A stretch of 64,000 nt of DNA from Chryseosolibacter sp964493505 (GCA_964493505.1 CAZBNP010000002.1:394398-458397), one strand, 5' to 3'; counted from the first letter of the stretch, positions 42,795 to 51,834 are shown. Numbers and translations: made by a program. The notes: generated from the letters alone by a model not told the origin.

Positions 42795-43655
42795 TCAGAA
42801 CTGATGAAAGGCCTGTGAAACGAATTCCAGCACAGTGGGTAAAGAGCCACGCCAGTAACTCCAGGTGTGCGCACCATCGCGAATGCGAAATTCATGCGGA
42901 ATCTCTTTCTTCTTCATAGCGATGTGTACGAGCGAATTGCCTTCATACAGAAAGTCATCGTCACCACAGTCGATATACCACCTCACCGCTTTCTTTTGGT
43001 CATCCGGGATCTGGTCGACTAATTGGAGCACACTGTGCTTTTTGAAATAGGTTTCAACTTCGCTTTCAGTGTTCCATTTGACATTTCTTCTGGTCAGTTG
43101 GTCTTTCGTATCCTGCAGCGTAAGCGGCCCGGTGGAGGCGCTCAACGGACACGCCGACGAGAAGAGTTCCGGGTGTCGCAGCGCATAAACGAATGATCCT
43201 CCTCCTCCCATGGAGAGCCCGGCCACCGCGCGGAAGCGCTTCTCCCCTTTGATTCGCCACGTCTTCTCCACATGGGGCATCAGCTCCTGGAAAAAGAAAT
43301 CCTCATAGCGCCAATCGCCCCTGATATCGTTAAAGTATCCGCGCTGCCCGGTATTTGCGTCGGGCATAATGATGATCATTGGTGTAGCCTTTCCCTCGCG
43401 TATTGCCTTGTCAGCAAGGTGCATCACTTCGCCGAACTGAACCCAGCCTGTCTGGTTATCTCCCGACCCATGCAACAGGTAAAGCACAGGGTAACTGCGC
43501 TGTGAGGTTTCGTAGTCAGGCGGCAAATAAATCGCATATTTGCGTTCGCTCTTCAGTATCTTGCTGGGTAGTGAAAGGTCGTCGATCACTTTTCCGGTTT
43601 GGGCCATCAGGGAAAAAGAGCAAAGAAAGAGGAGAAAAAGTATTGAAGTTTTCAT
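42795..43655 (-). CDS. Exported esterase, D-like/feruloyl-esterase family
   Basis: A 286-residue alpha/beta hydrolase with signal (KTSILFLLFLCSFSLMAQ). The nucleophile lies in AGLSMGGGGSF (about residue 149), the oxyanion region in LYLLHGSGDNQTGW, an aspartate in YIDCGDDDFLYEGN and the histidine in RDGAHTWSYWRGSLP. This matches the carbohydrate esterase family 1 / enterochelin-esterase-like group that removes feruloyl or acetyl groups from xylan. It fits the plant-polysaccharide theme of the flanking CE15 and GH88-like genes. Confidence 0.85.
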   Translation of the reverse strand: MKTSILFLLFLCSFSLMAQTGKVIDDLSLPSKILKSERKYAIYLPPDYETSQRSYPVLYLLHGSGDNQTGWVQFGEVMHLADKAIREGKATPMIIIMPDANTGQRGYFNDIRGDWRYEDFFFQELMPHVEKTWRIKGEKRFRAVAGLSMGGGGSFVYALRHPELFSSACPLSASTGPLTLQDTKDQLTRRNVKWNTESEVETYFKKHSVLQLVDQIPDDQKKAVRWYIDCGDDDFLYEGNSLVHIAMKKKEIPHEFRIRDGAHTWSYWRGSLPTVLEFVSQAFHQF

Positions 43656-43801
43656 GGTTGTAGCTTAGGCGTACTAAAGTCAGAAATTAATCGCAATGGC
43701 GCAAACGTTAGCTCTACAAAACATTTTGGCCTGTGCGAAACCTTTTGGACCAAAAATAGTTTGTGTATGGATACCCTGTTGCCTTAGTGAAAGGCAGTCG
43801 T

Positions 43802-45016
43802 ATGACAAAAAGAAAATTATTTATCTTAATTCTTATCCTCGGAGCCCTCTCGACAATCAGTCCTTTTTCGATTGATATGTACCTGCCCGGCTTTCCCGCG
43901 ATAGCGAAGGACCTGAAGGCACCGATCCATATCATTCAGCTATCGCTCACCAGCTACTTCATCGGTATTGCTGTGGGGCAGTTGATGTACGGACCGCTGC
44001 TCGATCGTTTCGGACGTAAGCGCCCTCTATACGCCGGATTAGCGATCTACATCATTGCGTCTGTCGGGTGCGCAATAACCCATTCCGCCGAAGCCCTTAT
44101 CGCTGTACGCTTCCTTCAGGCTATCGGCGGGTGTGCCGGGATGGTGGCAGCCCAGGCACTGGTGCGAGACCTGTTCCCTGTCGACAAAACGGCGCAGGCA
44201 TTTTCATGGATTACACTCGTCATTGCAGTGTCGCCGATGATTGCGCCCGCAGTCGGAGGCTACGTGACAGTAGCCTTCGGGTGGCATGCCGTATTCATCA
44301 TTCTGGCAGCTTTAACGCTACTGATATTGCTGGCTGTTTACGTGTTTCTTCCGGATGGCAAGAAGCCCGACCCCGGCCTTTCGCTCCGGCCTAAGCCGGT
44401 AATGAAAAATTTCTGGAAGGTCATGCGGCAACCACAGTTTCTTTTGTACACCACCGCCGGGGGAATTGCGACAGCCGCGCCGTTCGCTTACATCGCCGGG
44501 TCAGCAGATGTTTTCATGACCATCTACGGGACAAGCGAAAAGGAGTACGGATGGATCTTCGCGTTTATCGCTTTCTTCATCATCGGGTCGTCACAATTGA
44601 ACCACCTGTTGCTGCGCCGATTCACAAGCGAACAAATCATCAGGACAACATTGACGCTTCAGTCGATCATCGGAATCGTCCTGCTGCTGACAACCGTCTT
44701 TGCCACACCTGATCGCTACGTTCTTGCCGGACTCATCGCCCTGTTTCTGACGGGGCAGGGACTGACTAACCCGAATGCATCAGCGCTTTCGCTGGCTCCT
44801 TTTTCCAGGCATGTGGGAAGCGCGGCCTCTCTCTCGGGAAGCTTCCGCATGGGTATGGGCGGCGCTGTAACGGCAATCGTTAGTGTGCTGCACAACGGCA
44901 CCACTATTCCCATGATAGGTGTGATGGTAGGATGTGTATTCGTCGGATTCGCCATCCTGATCGTTGGAACGCCGGTTGTGCCGATGGCTGGCGAGATCGT
45001 CGGGCGTGAGTCGTGA
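43802..45016 (+). CDS. Bcr/CflA-type MFS drug efflux transporter
   Basis: A 404-residue inner-membrane transporter with about 12 helices, starting at ATG 43802 (MTKRKLFILIL). Family features are DMYLPGFPAIAKDL in the first loop, the motif A GQLMYGPLLDRFGRKRPL and RFLQAIGGCAGMVAAQALVRD. It is a proton-driven exporter of drugs such as bicyclomycin or of small peptides and amino acids. The 3' end converges on the outer-membrane protein gene with 7 nt between. Confidence 0.93.
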   Translation: MTKRKLFILILILGALSTISPFSIDMYLPGFPAIAKDLKAPIHIIQLSLTSYFIGIAVGQLMYGPLLDRFGRKRPLYAGLAIYIIASVGCAITHSAEALIAVRFLQAIGGCAGMVAAQALVRDLFPVDKTAQAFSWITLVIAVSPMIAPAVGGYVTVAFGWHAVFIILAALTLLILLAVYVFLPDGKKPDPGLSLRPKPVMKNFWKVMRQPQFLLYTTAGGIATAAPFAYIAGSADVFMTIYGTSEKEYGWIFAFIAFFIIGSSQLNHLLLRRFTSEQIIRTTLTLQSIIGIVLLLTTVFATPDRYVLAGLIALFLTGQGLTNPNASALSLAPFSRHVGSAASLSGSFRMGMGGAVTAIVSVLHNGTTIPMIGVMVGCVFVGFAILIVGTPVVPMAGEIVGRES

Positions 45017-45023
45017 GCTATTT

Positions 45024-45635
45024 TCAAAAAGTGTATCCCACATGTAACGCGGCCATAGGGAACAACAGCCCTACCTTGTATCGCGATGAACCTATATGGC
45101 TGATACCGTCTATCTTGTCGGTAAAACCCAAACCAATCCAGGGTTTCACATATAAAAGTCTGTTGCGCGGACTCCAGCTATAACCACCATAGGTCATCGC
45201 GATAAACGCGCTGAAATCGGCATGCCCCCCGTTTTCACGATGATTGCTGATTCGGAAGTTTTGAAATCCAACCTGTTCTCCAATAAACCAGCCAGCATTG
45301 ACTTCCCTGGCGTATAGTTCCGCGTGAAGCGTATAGGCACTGCGGATACGCGCATTCCAACCGCGATCGCGGTTTGCGGAGTTTACGTCAACCAATACTT
45401 CAGGCAAGTCCATCGCATAAGCTCCTACGCCCAGCAGAAAACGCTCGCTGAACATGGGCCGGTAACGCAGATGAACTGAGTAACCATCGAGAAGAAAAGC
45501 GACGGGATCCAGTTCAACTGATAAGCTACTGCTGTAACCCCTGGAATAGAGAGGAGCATAACGATACCGCTGTGCCAGTGAAACACCGGATACTCCAACC
45601 ATCAGACATACCAACAACACGCGGGCAACTTTCAT
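45024..45635 (-). CDS. Small outer-membrane beta-barrel-like protein
   Basis: A 203-residue protein with signal MKVARVLLVCLMVGVSGVSLAQ and then alternating aromatic and polar residues in strands, ending GLLFPMAALHVGYTF with a C-terminal phenylalanine, the usual end of outer-membrane barrels. The length suits an eight-stranded barrel. I cannot name a function or family. Confidence 0.65.
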   Translation of the reverse strand: MKVARVLLVCLMVGVSGVSLAQRYRYAPLYSRGYSSSLSVELDPVAFLLDGYSVHLRYRPMFSERFLLGVGAYAMDLPEVLVDVNSANRDRGWNARIRSAYTLHAELYAREVNAGWFIGEQVGFQNFRISNHRENGGHADFSAFIAMTYGGYSWSPRNRLLYVKPWIGLGFTDKIDGISHIGSSRYKVGLLFPMAALHVGYTF

Positions 45636-45946
45636 AGATACGACATTACTATCTTATCCAGGTAAAATGTCGTTCCCCGCCGGCTAAATGGGAAAGCAGG
45701 CAGCCTGCAGTTGTAGATCCCACTCCACACGTGGTGTTCCGCAACAAAGTGTTTCACAGTTCCCCAACCGGTGATTTATGCACTTCAACAACACGTATTT
45801 CAAATGCACCGCCGCCAATAGCCAGGTTGGCATAGTATTTTTAAAATCAGGATCTGACTATAACAGTCAACCTTCAGGTATAGGTTAGGTAAACAAAACC
45901 CCCGGAAGCCGTCCGGGGGTTTGTTTTTTCTACGGGCTGCGGTTGT
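45636..45946. other. 311-bp gap without recognisable gene
   Basis: It holds no convincing reading frame. The right end contains the terminator at 45901-45926. A TGACT-ATAAC-AGTCA inverted repeat lies near 45855-45869, but its spacing is unlike the Crp/Fnr-like boxes. The left part should carry the promoter of the outer-membrane protein gene, though I could not place a -7 element. Confidence 0.5.
45901..45926. terminator. Strong bidirectional terminator after the metalloprotease gene
   Basis: Stem CCCCCGGA / TCCGGGGG with a 5-nt loop, flanked by an A-rich left side (AAACAAAA) and a T-rich right side (TTTGTTTTTT). It lies 20 bp after the stop codon of the protease gene on the minus strand. Confidence 0.88.
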
Positions 45947-48406
45947 CTATTCCAGCAGTTCAGCCAGGCGCTTTTCTACGAACTCGAGGTGTGTGCGGCT
46001 CATCGGATCGTCAATCTTACGCTTCCTTTTTCTGACCAGCGCTTGAATCTCCGCCAGCTTCTGTTTCGCCAGGGGCCCGGCATCGCGATACTCCCTCCCG
46101 GTTTTGTTTGACAGATCACTCAACGCCTCTATATAGGAGCGCTGAAGGTTCCTTCTGTAGATGTCAATGTTCCTCTCTTCGTCGAGCTCCGTCCAGATAA
46201 AACGGTCAATATCATTAAAGTAGTCCATCAGCCGGTACGCCCTATCGCCGTGAAGAGCTTCCTGAACAACAAGCCTGCTCACGGTATTGGTATTGAACAG
46301 ATAGTTAAGTACCCGGTCCTGAATACGCGTAACCATCTGTGTCGGAGAATAGCCTACCCTGCTGAGAATAACCGAATCGAAAAGCCACACGGGTGTTACA
46401 AATACATTTTCATTAATGAACGCAAGCGCATCGCGTTGAAGATCGACCGGCACTCCCTGGTACACCGGGCCGGGTTGGCTGGCGAGTTTCGGCGTGTGAT
46501 AGACACCACCGATATTCGACAATGCATGCCCGATATAATAGTCGAACTGACGCAGAACCCCACTGTAGAGTTCACTGAGTCCGCCGTATCCTTCATTCTC
46601 AAGATAGGTCCAGTCTATGAGATTAGAAACGACTCGCTTCAGGTTCCTGATTCCGTATCCGCCGGCGACCATGGCATTGTCGCCGAGATCTTCGGTCTGT
46701 GTACGGGGGTCGTCGGAAGAGAATTCCGATCCGAACCACAAAGCGCGATCGTCAGCCATCGTCTCCACGATCCATTCATTCAAAACAGGTATCTCTTCCT
46801 CGGGACTCAGCGTAGGATACCAACGGTAGCCCCATTCGATCGCCCACAGATCATACGCTCCGATTCTGCTAATGAGTCCGCGTTCAGTAATACTGTCTTC
46901 CGGCTGCGCCACATAATTGAACCGGGCATAGTCCATGATCGAAGGAGTGTGGCCGTTTCGCTCCAGCCATTCGCGGTCTCTCAACTTCTCTACCGGAACC
47001 GTCGAACTCGCGCCGAAGTTATGCGTTAGCCCCAGCGTATGGCCTACTTCGTGCGCAGCCACGGAACGGATCAGTTCACCCATGAGTGCATCGTCGAATT
47101 GCATTCTTTGCGCGCGGACATCGACCGGGCCGCATTGAATCATATACCAGTTGCGCAGGATAGACATCAGGTTGTGATGCCAATTGATATGACTTTCCAG
47201 TATTTCGCCGCTTCTCGGATCTGTCACGATTGGTCCCGCGGCATTGGCAATCGAAGACGGCTTATAGACGATGGCGGAATGCTGTGCGTCTTCGAGCGTC
47301 CAGACCGGCGCCAGGTCACCCCGGACGTATCGCGCCTGGATAGCGTTCCTGAAGCCTGCCCTTTCAAAAGCAACCTGCCAGTCTTCAACACCCTTGATAA
47401 GATAAGGCACCCATTTCCTCGGCGTGGCCGGATCGATATAGTAGACAATTGGCTTCTGAGGCTCCACCAGTTCACCTCTGAGATACCGCTCTACGTCTTC
47501 TTCTTTCGGTTGCAACCGCCAGCGTTTGATGAAGCTCACAACCTTTACACCCTGCGGGTTCGCATCGTAGTCGGTATAGCGTTCTGTAAAATAGCCAACC
47601 CGCTTATCGGAGAGTCGCTTCTTCATCGGCACTTCGGGCAGTAGCACGATAGATGTGTTTAACTCCATCGTGAATGTCGACCGGGTATTCGACCGCGTAT
47701 ATGTTTTGATCGTGCGTATCTCCACGTTCATGGGATACGGGGTGATATCTTTGATATAGCTCATGTTGCTTTGCAGCGTACCCACCATCATCGACTTTCG
47801 CGCGGGTGCGCTGAAGAACAATATATCGTTGTCGCCATTGACATAGCTGGTTACATCGATCACACTTCCTGTGTGACTGGGCGAGTAAGCACCAATACCA
47901 AATGCGGCAACGAGGGGCTGTAGGTTCGAACGCACGACAGCGTGATACATCGCGTCTGTTGTATCGCCAGCCTGATCTTCGTAGGTAATCCTTCGCAGGA
48001 ATAGTTTGTGTCCGGGACCTTTCTCGAACCGGATGATCGTGCTTCCGATCTGGTCGCCCGCGAAACCGGTATGACCCGGCCTGACACCCGCGGCGCCCTG
48101 TGCGATCCTCGCCACCACGAGCAGATCCCTCCCCAGGATACTGTCGGGGATCTCAAAGTAATAGTTGTCAGCGACCTTGTGAACCGAGAACAGACCCTTT
48201 CTGTGGACCTCCCTGTTTCGCATCAGGTTGTAGAAATTCCTCGGAGCCGTAAGTTGCTCGTTTCCGGCAGGAACCGACGATGGAGTCTCCCGACGTGCGG
48301 TATCTTTCCTCACCGTATCCTGCTCCAGCCGGTTGAGTGCTTCCAGCGTTTGAGCGGTAACCGGAACCGACAAGGAAATAAGTATAAGAATGGAGAAAAT
48401 TCTCAT
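45947..48406 (-). CDS. Large exported zinc metalloprotease (DUF5117/DUF5118-type)
   Basis: An 819-residue protein with signal RIFSILILISLSVPVTAQ. The zinc site AAHEVGHTLGLTH near residue 455 is a full HExxHxxGxxH, as in metzincins. The N-terminal ~400 residues (FYNLMRNREVHRKGLF, YYFEIPDSILGRDLLVV) match the DUF5118/DUF5117 regions of a Bacteroidota family of secreted proteases whose substrates are unknown. The gene follows the lipid kinase gene by 27 nt and ends at a strong terminator, so the two may share a transcript. Confidence 0.9.
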   Translation of the reverse strand: MRIFSILILISLSVPVTAQTLEALNRLEQDTVRKDTARRETPSSVPAGNEQLTAPRNFYNLMRNREVHRKGLFSVHKVADNYYFEIPDSILGRDLLVVARIAQGAAGVRPGHTGFAGDQIGSTIIRFEKGPGHKLFLRRITYEDQAGDTTDAMYHAVVRSNLQPLVAAFGIGAYSPSHTGSVIDVTSYVNGDNDILFFSAPARKSMMVGTLQSNMSYIKDITPYPMNVEIRTIKTYTRSNTRSTFTMELNTSIVLLPEVPMKKRLSDKRVGYFTERYTDYDANPQGVKVVSFIKRWRLQPKEEDVERYLRGELVEPQKPIVYYIDPATPRKWVPYLIKGVEDWQVAFERAGFRNAIQARYVRGDLAPVWTLEDAQHSAIVYKPSSIANAAGPIVTDPRSGEILESHINWHHNLMSILRNWYMIQCGPVDVRAQRMQFDDALMGELIRSVAAHEVGHTLGLTHNFGASSTVPVEKLRDREWLERNGHTPSIMDYARFNYVAQPEDSITERGLISRIGAYDLWAIEWGYRWYPTLSPEEEIPVLNEWIVETMADDRALWFGSEFSSDDPRTQTEDLGDNAMVAGGYGIRNLKRVVSNLIDWTYLENEGYGGLSELYSGVLRQFDYYIGHALSNIGGVYHTPKLASQPGPVYQGVPVDLQRDALAFINENVFVTPVWLFDSVILSRVGYSPTQMVTRIQDRVLNYLFNTNTVSRLVVQEALHGDRAYRLMDYFNDIDRFIWTELDEERNIDIYRRNLQRSYIEALSDLSNKTGREYRDAGPLAKQKLAEIQALVRKRKRKIDDPMSRTHLEFVEKRLAELLE

Positions 48407-48433
48407 GGCTGAATATTAGAAAAAATATATCGG

Positions 48434-49351
48434 TTAAGCTACACCTTCACGGGAAGCAACAAGAAACTTGAGCAGCCCCTCGCGGAGATCAATCCCGATA
48501 TTCATCGGCCGGTCCAGTTTAAAATATTCATCATCGACGTGTACGTGTCTGCCCTCCCAGAACATCCTGATCTTTTTAGCTTTTAATAACGGGAAATCAA
48601 ACGGCACATCGGCTCCTTCAATTTTCTTGCGGACATATTGCGCGAGGTGGCTTCTTTGTTTTTCGGTAATGAGCACCACATCGAACTCGCCATCGCCGGG
48701 ATCTGCATCCGGTGCCAGTCCAAGGTTGGGGCCAATTGACCGGATGTTCATCACTTCAAGGAGGAGAAAATCTCCGGAGTAGTCTCTGTCATCCACCTGC
48801 AAATCACATCCCTTCAACGGAGCATGAAGCACGAGGTCGAGCAACACGTCAAGTGCAACCTGCAATCTTTCCTTCCGGTCATCAATTCCATTATGTCCGT
48901 TCCTCTTCATTTCCTTCATCAGGTTGGGAAACAATCCGCACCCGAAACTTTCCAGGAAGAAAGCAGGTTTCTCCAGCCCGTTGATGATGCCCACATCGAA
49001 TGGTTTTACGGAAGCATCTTTCCACGATCTCACGATCTCTTCGGCCGAACCCTTTACCCCCAGTGTTTTCGCGATGTTGTTTGCGATGCCAAATGGCAAT
49101 AGACCCAGCGGAAATCTCTTTTCCAGTACAGGCCTGTTCAACATTGCTTCGGCGACTTTTCGCACTGTTCCATCGCCACCGGCGAGAATCAGAAAATCGA
49201 TATCGCCCGTATCGAGATTTTCCCAGTGGAAGTTTTTTGTAGACGAATAGCTACACTCAAAACCCGCAGGCTCAACGATGGCACTCAGTTGCTTTTTTGA
49301 AGCCTCTCCTTCTCCGGCCCCCGGATTGTGCAGAACCACGGCTTTTCTCAT
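48434..49351 (-). CDS. Diacylglycerol/lipid kinase family protein (YegS-like)
   Basis: A 305-residue cytoplasmic kinase of the DAGK_cat family. The nucleotide site is LAGGDGTVRKV near residue 58, and the second domain carries FGCGLFPNLM and DPGDGEFDVVLI, conserved in YegS/BmrU/DgkB proteins. It phosphorylates a membrane lipid such as diacylglycerol or a sphingoid base (Bacteroidota make sphingolipids), which cannot be told from sequence. The upstream gap carries a consensus -7 element and two palindromes. Confidence 0.88.
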   Translation of the reverse strand: MRKAVVLHNPGAGEGEASKKQLSAIVEPAGFECSYSSTKNFHWENLDTGDIDFLILAGGDGTVRKVAEAMLNRPVLEKRFPLGLLPFGIANNIAKTLGVKGSAEEIVRSWKDASVKPFDVGIINGLEKPAFFLESFGCGLFPNLMKEMKRNGHNGIDDRKERLQVALDVLLDLVLHAPLKGCDLQVDDRDYSGDFLLLEVMNIRSIGPNLGLAPDADPGDGEFDVVLITEKQRSHLAQYVRKKIEGADVPFDFPLLKAKKIRMFWEGRHVHVDDEYFKLDRPMNIGIDLREGLLKFLVASREGVA

Positions 49352-49390
49352 CAGAATTGAATATTTTCCTGTTAAACAACAAGGCGAAGC

Positions 49391-49404
49391 GCTGATCGAT
49401 CAGC
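49391..49404. promoter_or_regulatory. Perfect 14-bp palindrome upstream of the lipid kinase gene
   Basis: GCTGATCGATCAGC reads the same on both strands. It would lie at about +13 to +26 of the lipid kinase transcript if the -7 element at 49423-49430 is used. It is not a Crp/Fnr-type box because the spacing between TGA and TCA is 4, not 6. Confidence 0.4.
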
Positions 49405-49422
49405 TATCGGGTGCATATCTTG

Positions 49423-49430
49423 CAAAGATA
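49423..49430 (-). promoter_or_regulatory. Predicted -7 element of the lipid kinase gene
   Basis: The minus strand reads TATCTTTG, an exact match to TAnnTTTG. It forms the right half of an inverted repeat CATATCTT-GCA-AAGATATG (49413-49431), which could itself be bound by a regulator. Confidence 0.5.
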
Positions 49431-49508
49431 TGTCCGGTGATAGAGCCACTTCATCAGAAATAGCTAACAACAATTGCGTACCAGCATTGGGAAAACACGA
49501 TTGAAGAA

Positions 49509-50243
49509 ATGAGGATCCTTCTTACAAACGATGACGGTATATACAGTCCCGGTCTCGCGGCACTTGCGAAAGTAGCACGTGAATTTGGCGAAGTTCGCGT
49601 CGTAGCTCCCGATGTAGAACAGTCGTCTATGGGCCATGCTATAACGGCGACGCGTCCGTTGTCTTATAAAAAATCGCCTATCAAATTTGATGGGATTGAG
49701 GCATATCGTGTCAACGGAACACCGGCCGACTGCGTGGCACTTGGCACACACCTGTGGGAGAAAACCGATGTGGTGCTTTCGGGTATCAACATGGGAGCCA
49801 ATCTCGGAAACGCTATGTGGCACAGCGGCACGTTAGCAGCCGCCAAACAGGCAGTGTTGCTGGGCGTCAAGGGCATAGCCCTTAGCACACCCGCTGGAAA
49901 ATCAGAGCCGGACTGGAAAAGCCTCGAAGCATACGTACAAAAAGTACTTTCTCTGCTCTTGCCAAAGCCTGAATTGTACCTGATGAATGTAAACTTCCCG
50001 CGGCATCCTGAGGGGATCAAATGGACAAGGCAGTCGGTGCGACTGTATGACGGGAAAGTAGTGGCCGGTGAAGACCCGATGGGACGAAAACACTACTGGT
50101 TTACCGTTGCCCCCCTTGAAGCTGCAGAAGAAGGAACTGATCGCTGGGCTGTGGAGAACGGCTACGCCTCCATCACCCCCTTGCGTCTGGATTTGACAAA
50201 TGAATCGGAACTTGTAAGGGTGCTGCAGGAAAATCCAGCCTGA
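49509..50243 (+). CDS. surE: 5'/3'-nucleotidase SurE
   Basis: A 244-residue metal-dependent phosphatase acting on nucleoside monophosphates and short polyphosphates. It starts MRILLTNDDGIYSPGL with metal ligands D8 and D9. S39-type and N-type ligands follow in VEQSSMGHAIT and SGINMGANLGNAMWHSGT, and the family motif YRVNGTPADCV is present. Length is typical. It is divergent from the lipid kinase gene. Confidence 0.97.
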   Translation: MRILLTNDDGIYSPGLAALAKVAREFGEVRVVAPDVEQSSMGHAITATRPLSYKKSPIKFDGIEAYRVNGTPADCVALGTHLWEKTDVVLSGINMGANLGNAMWHSGTLAAAKQAVLLGVKGIALSTPAGKSEPDWKSLEAYVQKVLSLLLPKPELYLMNVNFPRHPEGIKWTRQSVRLYDGKVVAGEDPMGRKHYWFTVAPLEAAEEGTDRWAVENGYASITPLRLDLTNESELVRVLQENPA

Positions 50244-50306
50244 GAATAGATCGGTTATTCTAAAAAACTAATCTATATTAACACTGAACAAAAAAATACA
50301 ACAATT

Positions 50307-50717
50307 ATGAAAAAACGAAACGCAACAGCCGTATGGCAGGGGTCAGGCAAGGATGGCAACGGACATGTCACAACCCAGAGCTCAACTTTGAGCAAGACTC
50401 AATATTCGTATAAATCAAGATTTGAAGAAGGTACGGGAACCAACCCGGAAGAGCTTATTGCCGCCGCGCATGCCGGTTGTTTCGTTATGAAGCTCAGTTT
50501 CGTCCTCGGCGAAGCCGGTTTCACTCCCGACGAACTAAGTGCTGTCTGTACGGTAACGCTGGAAGATTCAATCACAGAATCACACATAGAACTGACCGCC
50601 AGGGTACCGGATATCTCGAAAGAAAAGTTCCTTGAATGCGCGGAAGAGGCGAAGACGAATTGTCCGATATCTCAATCGCTGAAGGCCACTATCACGCTCG
50701 ACGCAAAATTGGCTTAG
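50307..50717 (+). CDS. osmC: OsmC/Ohr family peroxidase
   Basis: A 136-residue thiol peroxidase of the OsmC type that removes organic hydroperoxides. Both catalytic cysteines are seen, in HAGCFVMKLS and TNCPISQSLK. The N-terminal ATAVWQGSGKDGNGHVTTQS segment is typical of OsmC. It shares a bidirectional terminator with the convergent cold-shock gene. Confidence 0.93.
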   Translation: MKKRNATAVWQGSGKDGNGHVTTQSSTLSKTQYSYKSRFEEGTGTNPEELIAAAHAGCFVMKLSFVLGEAGFTPDELSAVCTVTLEDSITESHIELTARVPDISKEKFLECAEEAKTNCPISQSLKATITLDAKLA

Positions 50718-50741
50718 GAGGAACCGAGAACTCATAAAAAA

Positions 50742-50766
50742 AGCCCTCCGAGAGAATCGGAGGGCT
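50742..50766. terminator. Bidirectional terminator between osmC and cold-shock gene
   Basis: A 9-bp stem AGCCCTCCG / CGGAGGGCT with a 7-nt loop, flanked on the left by a run of A (T-run on the minus strand). It lies between two converging genes, 25 bp after osmC and 20 bp after the cold-shock gene stop. Confidence 0.9.
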
Positions 50767-50786
50767 TTCAGTTGAAAAGCGTGATT

Positions 50787-50987
50787 TTATTGGTTAGCTA
50801 ACCTTACGTTAACTGCATTCAATCCTTTCTTTCCTTCTTTCAGCTCGAAAGTGACTTCATCATTTTCATAGATTCTGTCAACGAGCAGGCCAGAGATGTG
50901 TACAAAGTACTCCTGACCGGTTGCTGTTTCTTTCACAAAACCGAATCCTTTGGTTTCATTGAAGAATTTTACGATTCCTTCTTTCAT
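50787..50987 (-). CDS. Cold-shock domain protein (CspA-like)
   Basis: A 66-residue OB-fold nucleic-acid-binding protein. The RNA-binding motifs are KGFGFV (RNP1, residues 13-18) and YFVHIS (RNP2, 27-32). It acts as an RNA chaperone. Length is that of single-domain Csp. The predicted -7 element TATCTTTG at 51020-51027 gives a short leader of about 25 nt, without the long regulatory 5' region of E. coli cspA. Confidence 0.95.
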   Translation of the reverse strand: MKEGIVKFFNETKGFGFVKETATGQEYFVHISGLLVDRIYENDEVTFELKEGKKGLNAVNVRLANQ

Positions 50988-51019
50988 TAAATTGTTGATA
51001 ATTAGGTAATAAATGTCCG

Positions 51020-51027
51020 CAAAGATA
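51020..51027 (-). promoter_or_regulatory. Predicted -7 element of the cold-shock gene
   Basis: The minus strand reads TATCTTTG, an exact TAnnTTTG match, 33 bp upstream of the start codon. A TTTGG lies upstream but too near for a -33 element. Confidence 0.5.
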
Positions 51028-51077
51028 GCCTATAAATACCAAAGCTGTGCATTTAATCCTGAATATAATACAGCCTC

Positions 51078-51743
51078 CTAGCGCCTTTTAGCGGCAATTC
51101 CGACAAACCAGCCCCTCACTGACTCAGCTAGCGCAGGGATCAAATCACGCTTACCGATGCGAAATGAATGGTCTGCTCCGTTAAATTTCACAAGTTGGGC
51201 ATTCGGCAGGCTGCCGCAGACCTGGTCGACGAGACTTATCTCCGCCAGGGCATCGCGGGTACCCTGAAGGAAGAGCATGGGAAACTTCACCTCTTGAAGA
51301 TGATCCGCCCGATCGATTCCGGGCTTTCCGGCGGGATGCAATGGGAAACCGACGAAAACGATCCCGTTAACAGGTAGTCCCGGATTCGAAGAAGCAGCCT
51401 GTGAAGTCATCCTCCCCCCAAACGACTTACCGCCCGCTATCAGCGGCATCCCAGGAAATTGTTCACGAGCGACGTCGATCATTCGGAGAACCGTCTGGTG
51501 CGCGACCGCTGGAACATCCGGTCTCCTGGATCCCTTCTCTATAAATGGGAAATTGTAACGCAGCGTGCCGATATTCACATTGGCCAATGCCTCCGCCAGG
51601 CTATCCATAAAAGGATGGTTCATCCCGGCTCCCGCTCCGTGCGCCAGCACGCAGACAGAATCTGCCTCCTTTCCGAACAGCAGCTCTCCTGTCACCTGGC
51701 CGATTGACCTCGATATTTCAATTGTGAGTTCTTTTGATTTCAT
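51078..51743 (-). CDS. Alpha/beta hydrolase of the Tex30/KANL3 type
   Basis: A 221-residue cytoplasmic protein. The nucleophile is in AGGKSFGGRMTS (about residue 124), the aspartate in LFLQGTRDALAE and the histidine in FNGADHSFRIGKRD. The layout with VCVLAHGAGAGMNHPFMD matches the small alpha/beta hydrolases annotated as dienelactone hydrolase-like or Tex30/KANL3. The substrate is unknown. A near-consensus -7 element (TATCTTTA on the minus strand, 51766-51773) lies upstream. Confidence 0.83.
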   Translation of the reverse strand: MKSKELTIEISRSIGQVTGELLFGKEADSVCVLAHGAGAGMNHPFMDSLAEALANVNIGTLRYNFPFIEKGSRRPDVPAVAHQTVLRMIDVAREQFPGMPLIAGGKSFGGRMTSQAASSNPGLPVNGIVFVGFPLHPAGKPGIDRADHLQEVKFPMLFLQGTRDALAEISLVDQVCGSLPNAQLVKFNGADHSFRIGKRDLIPALAESVRGWFVGIAAKRR

Positions 51744-51802
51744 AGGTCCGGGAAATACAGATGTATAAAGATAAAAGGTTTTCGCGGCGTTCCCCTTTCC
51801 TC

Positions 51803-51810
51803 TATCTTTG
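51803..51810 (+). promoter_or_regulatory. Predicted -7 promoter element of glnS
   Basis: TATCTTTG, an exact match to TAnnTTTG, with TTTTCG about 19 bp upstream as a weak -33 element. Predicted leader is about 18 nt. Confidence 0.6.
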
Positions 51811-51834
51811 TTGCCTTAAACATGACCTGGTCAG

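Noticed and set aside
43743..43755. TTTTGG-A-CCAAAA palindrome before the MFS gene
   Set aside because: It is AT-rich and short, has no aligned promoter element I could place, and needs comparison with other genomes before it can be called an operator.
45855..45869. TGACT-ATAAC-AGTCA inverted repeat as an eighth Crp/Fnr box
   Set aside because: The distance between TGA and TCA is 9 bp and not 6, so it does not fit the pattern shared by the other seven sites, and no -7 element is near.
51028..51035. CCTATA upstream of the cold-shock gene as a SatD-type half-site
   Set aside because: Only one copy is present, without the 14-bp periodic partners; a single hexamer is expected by chance in AT-rich gaps.
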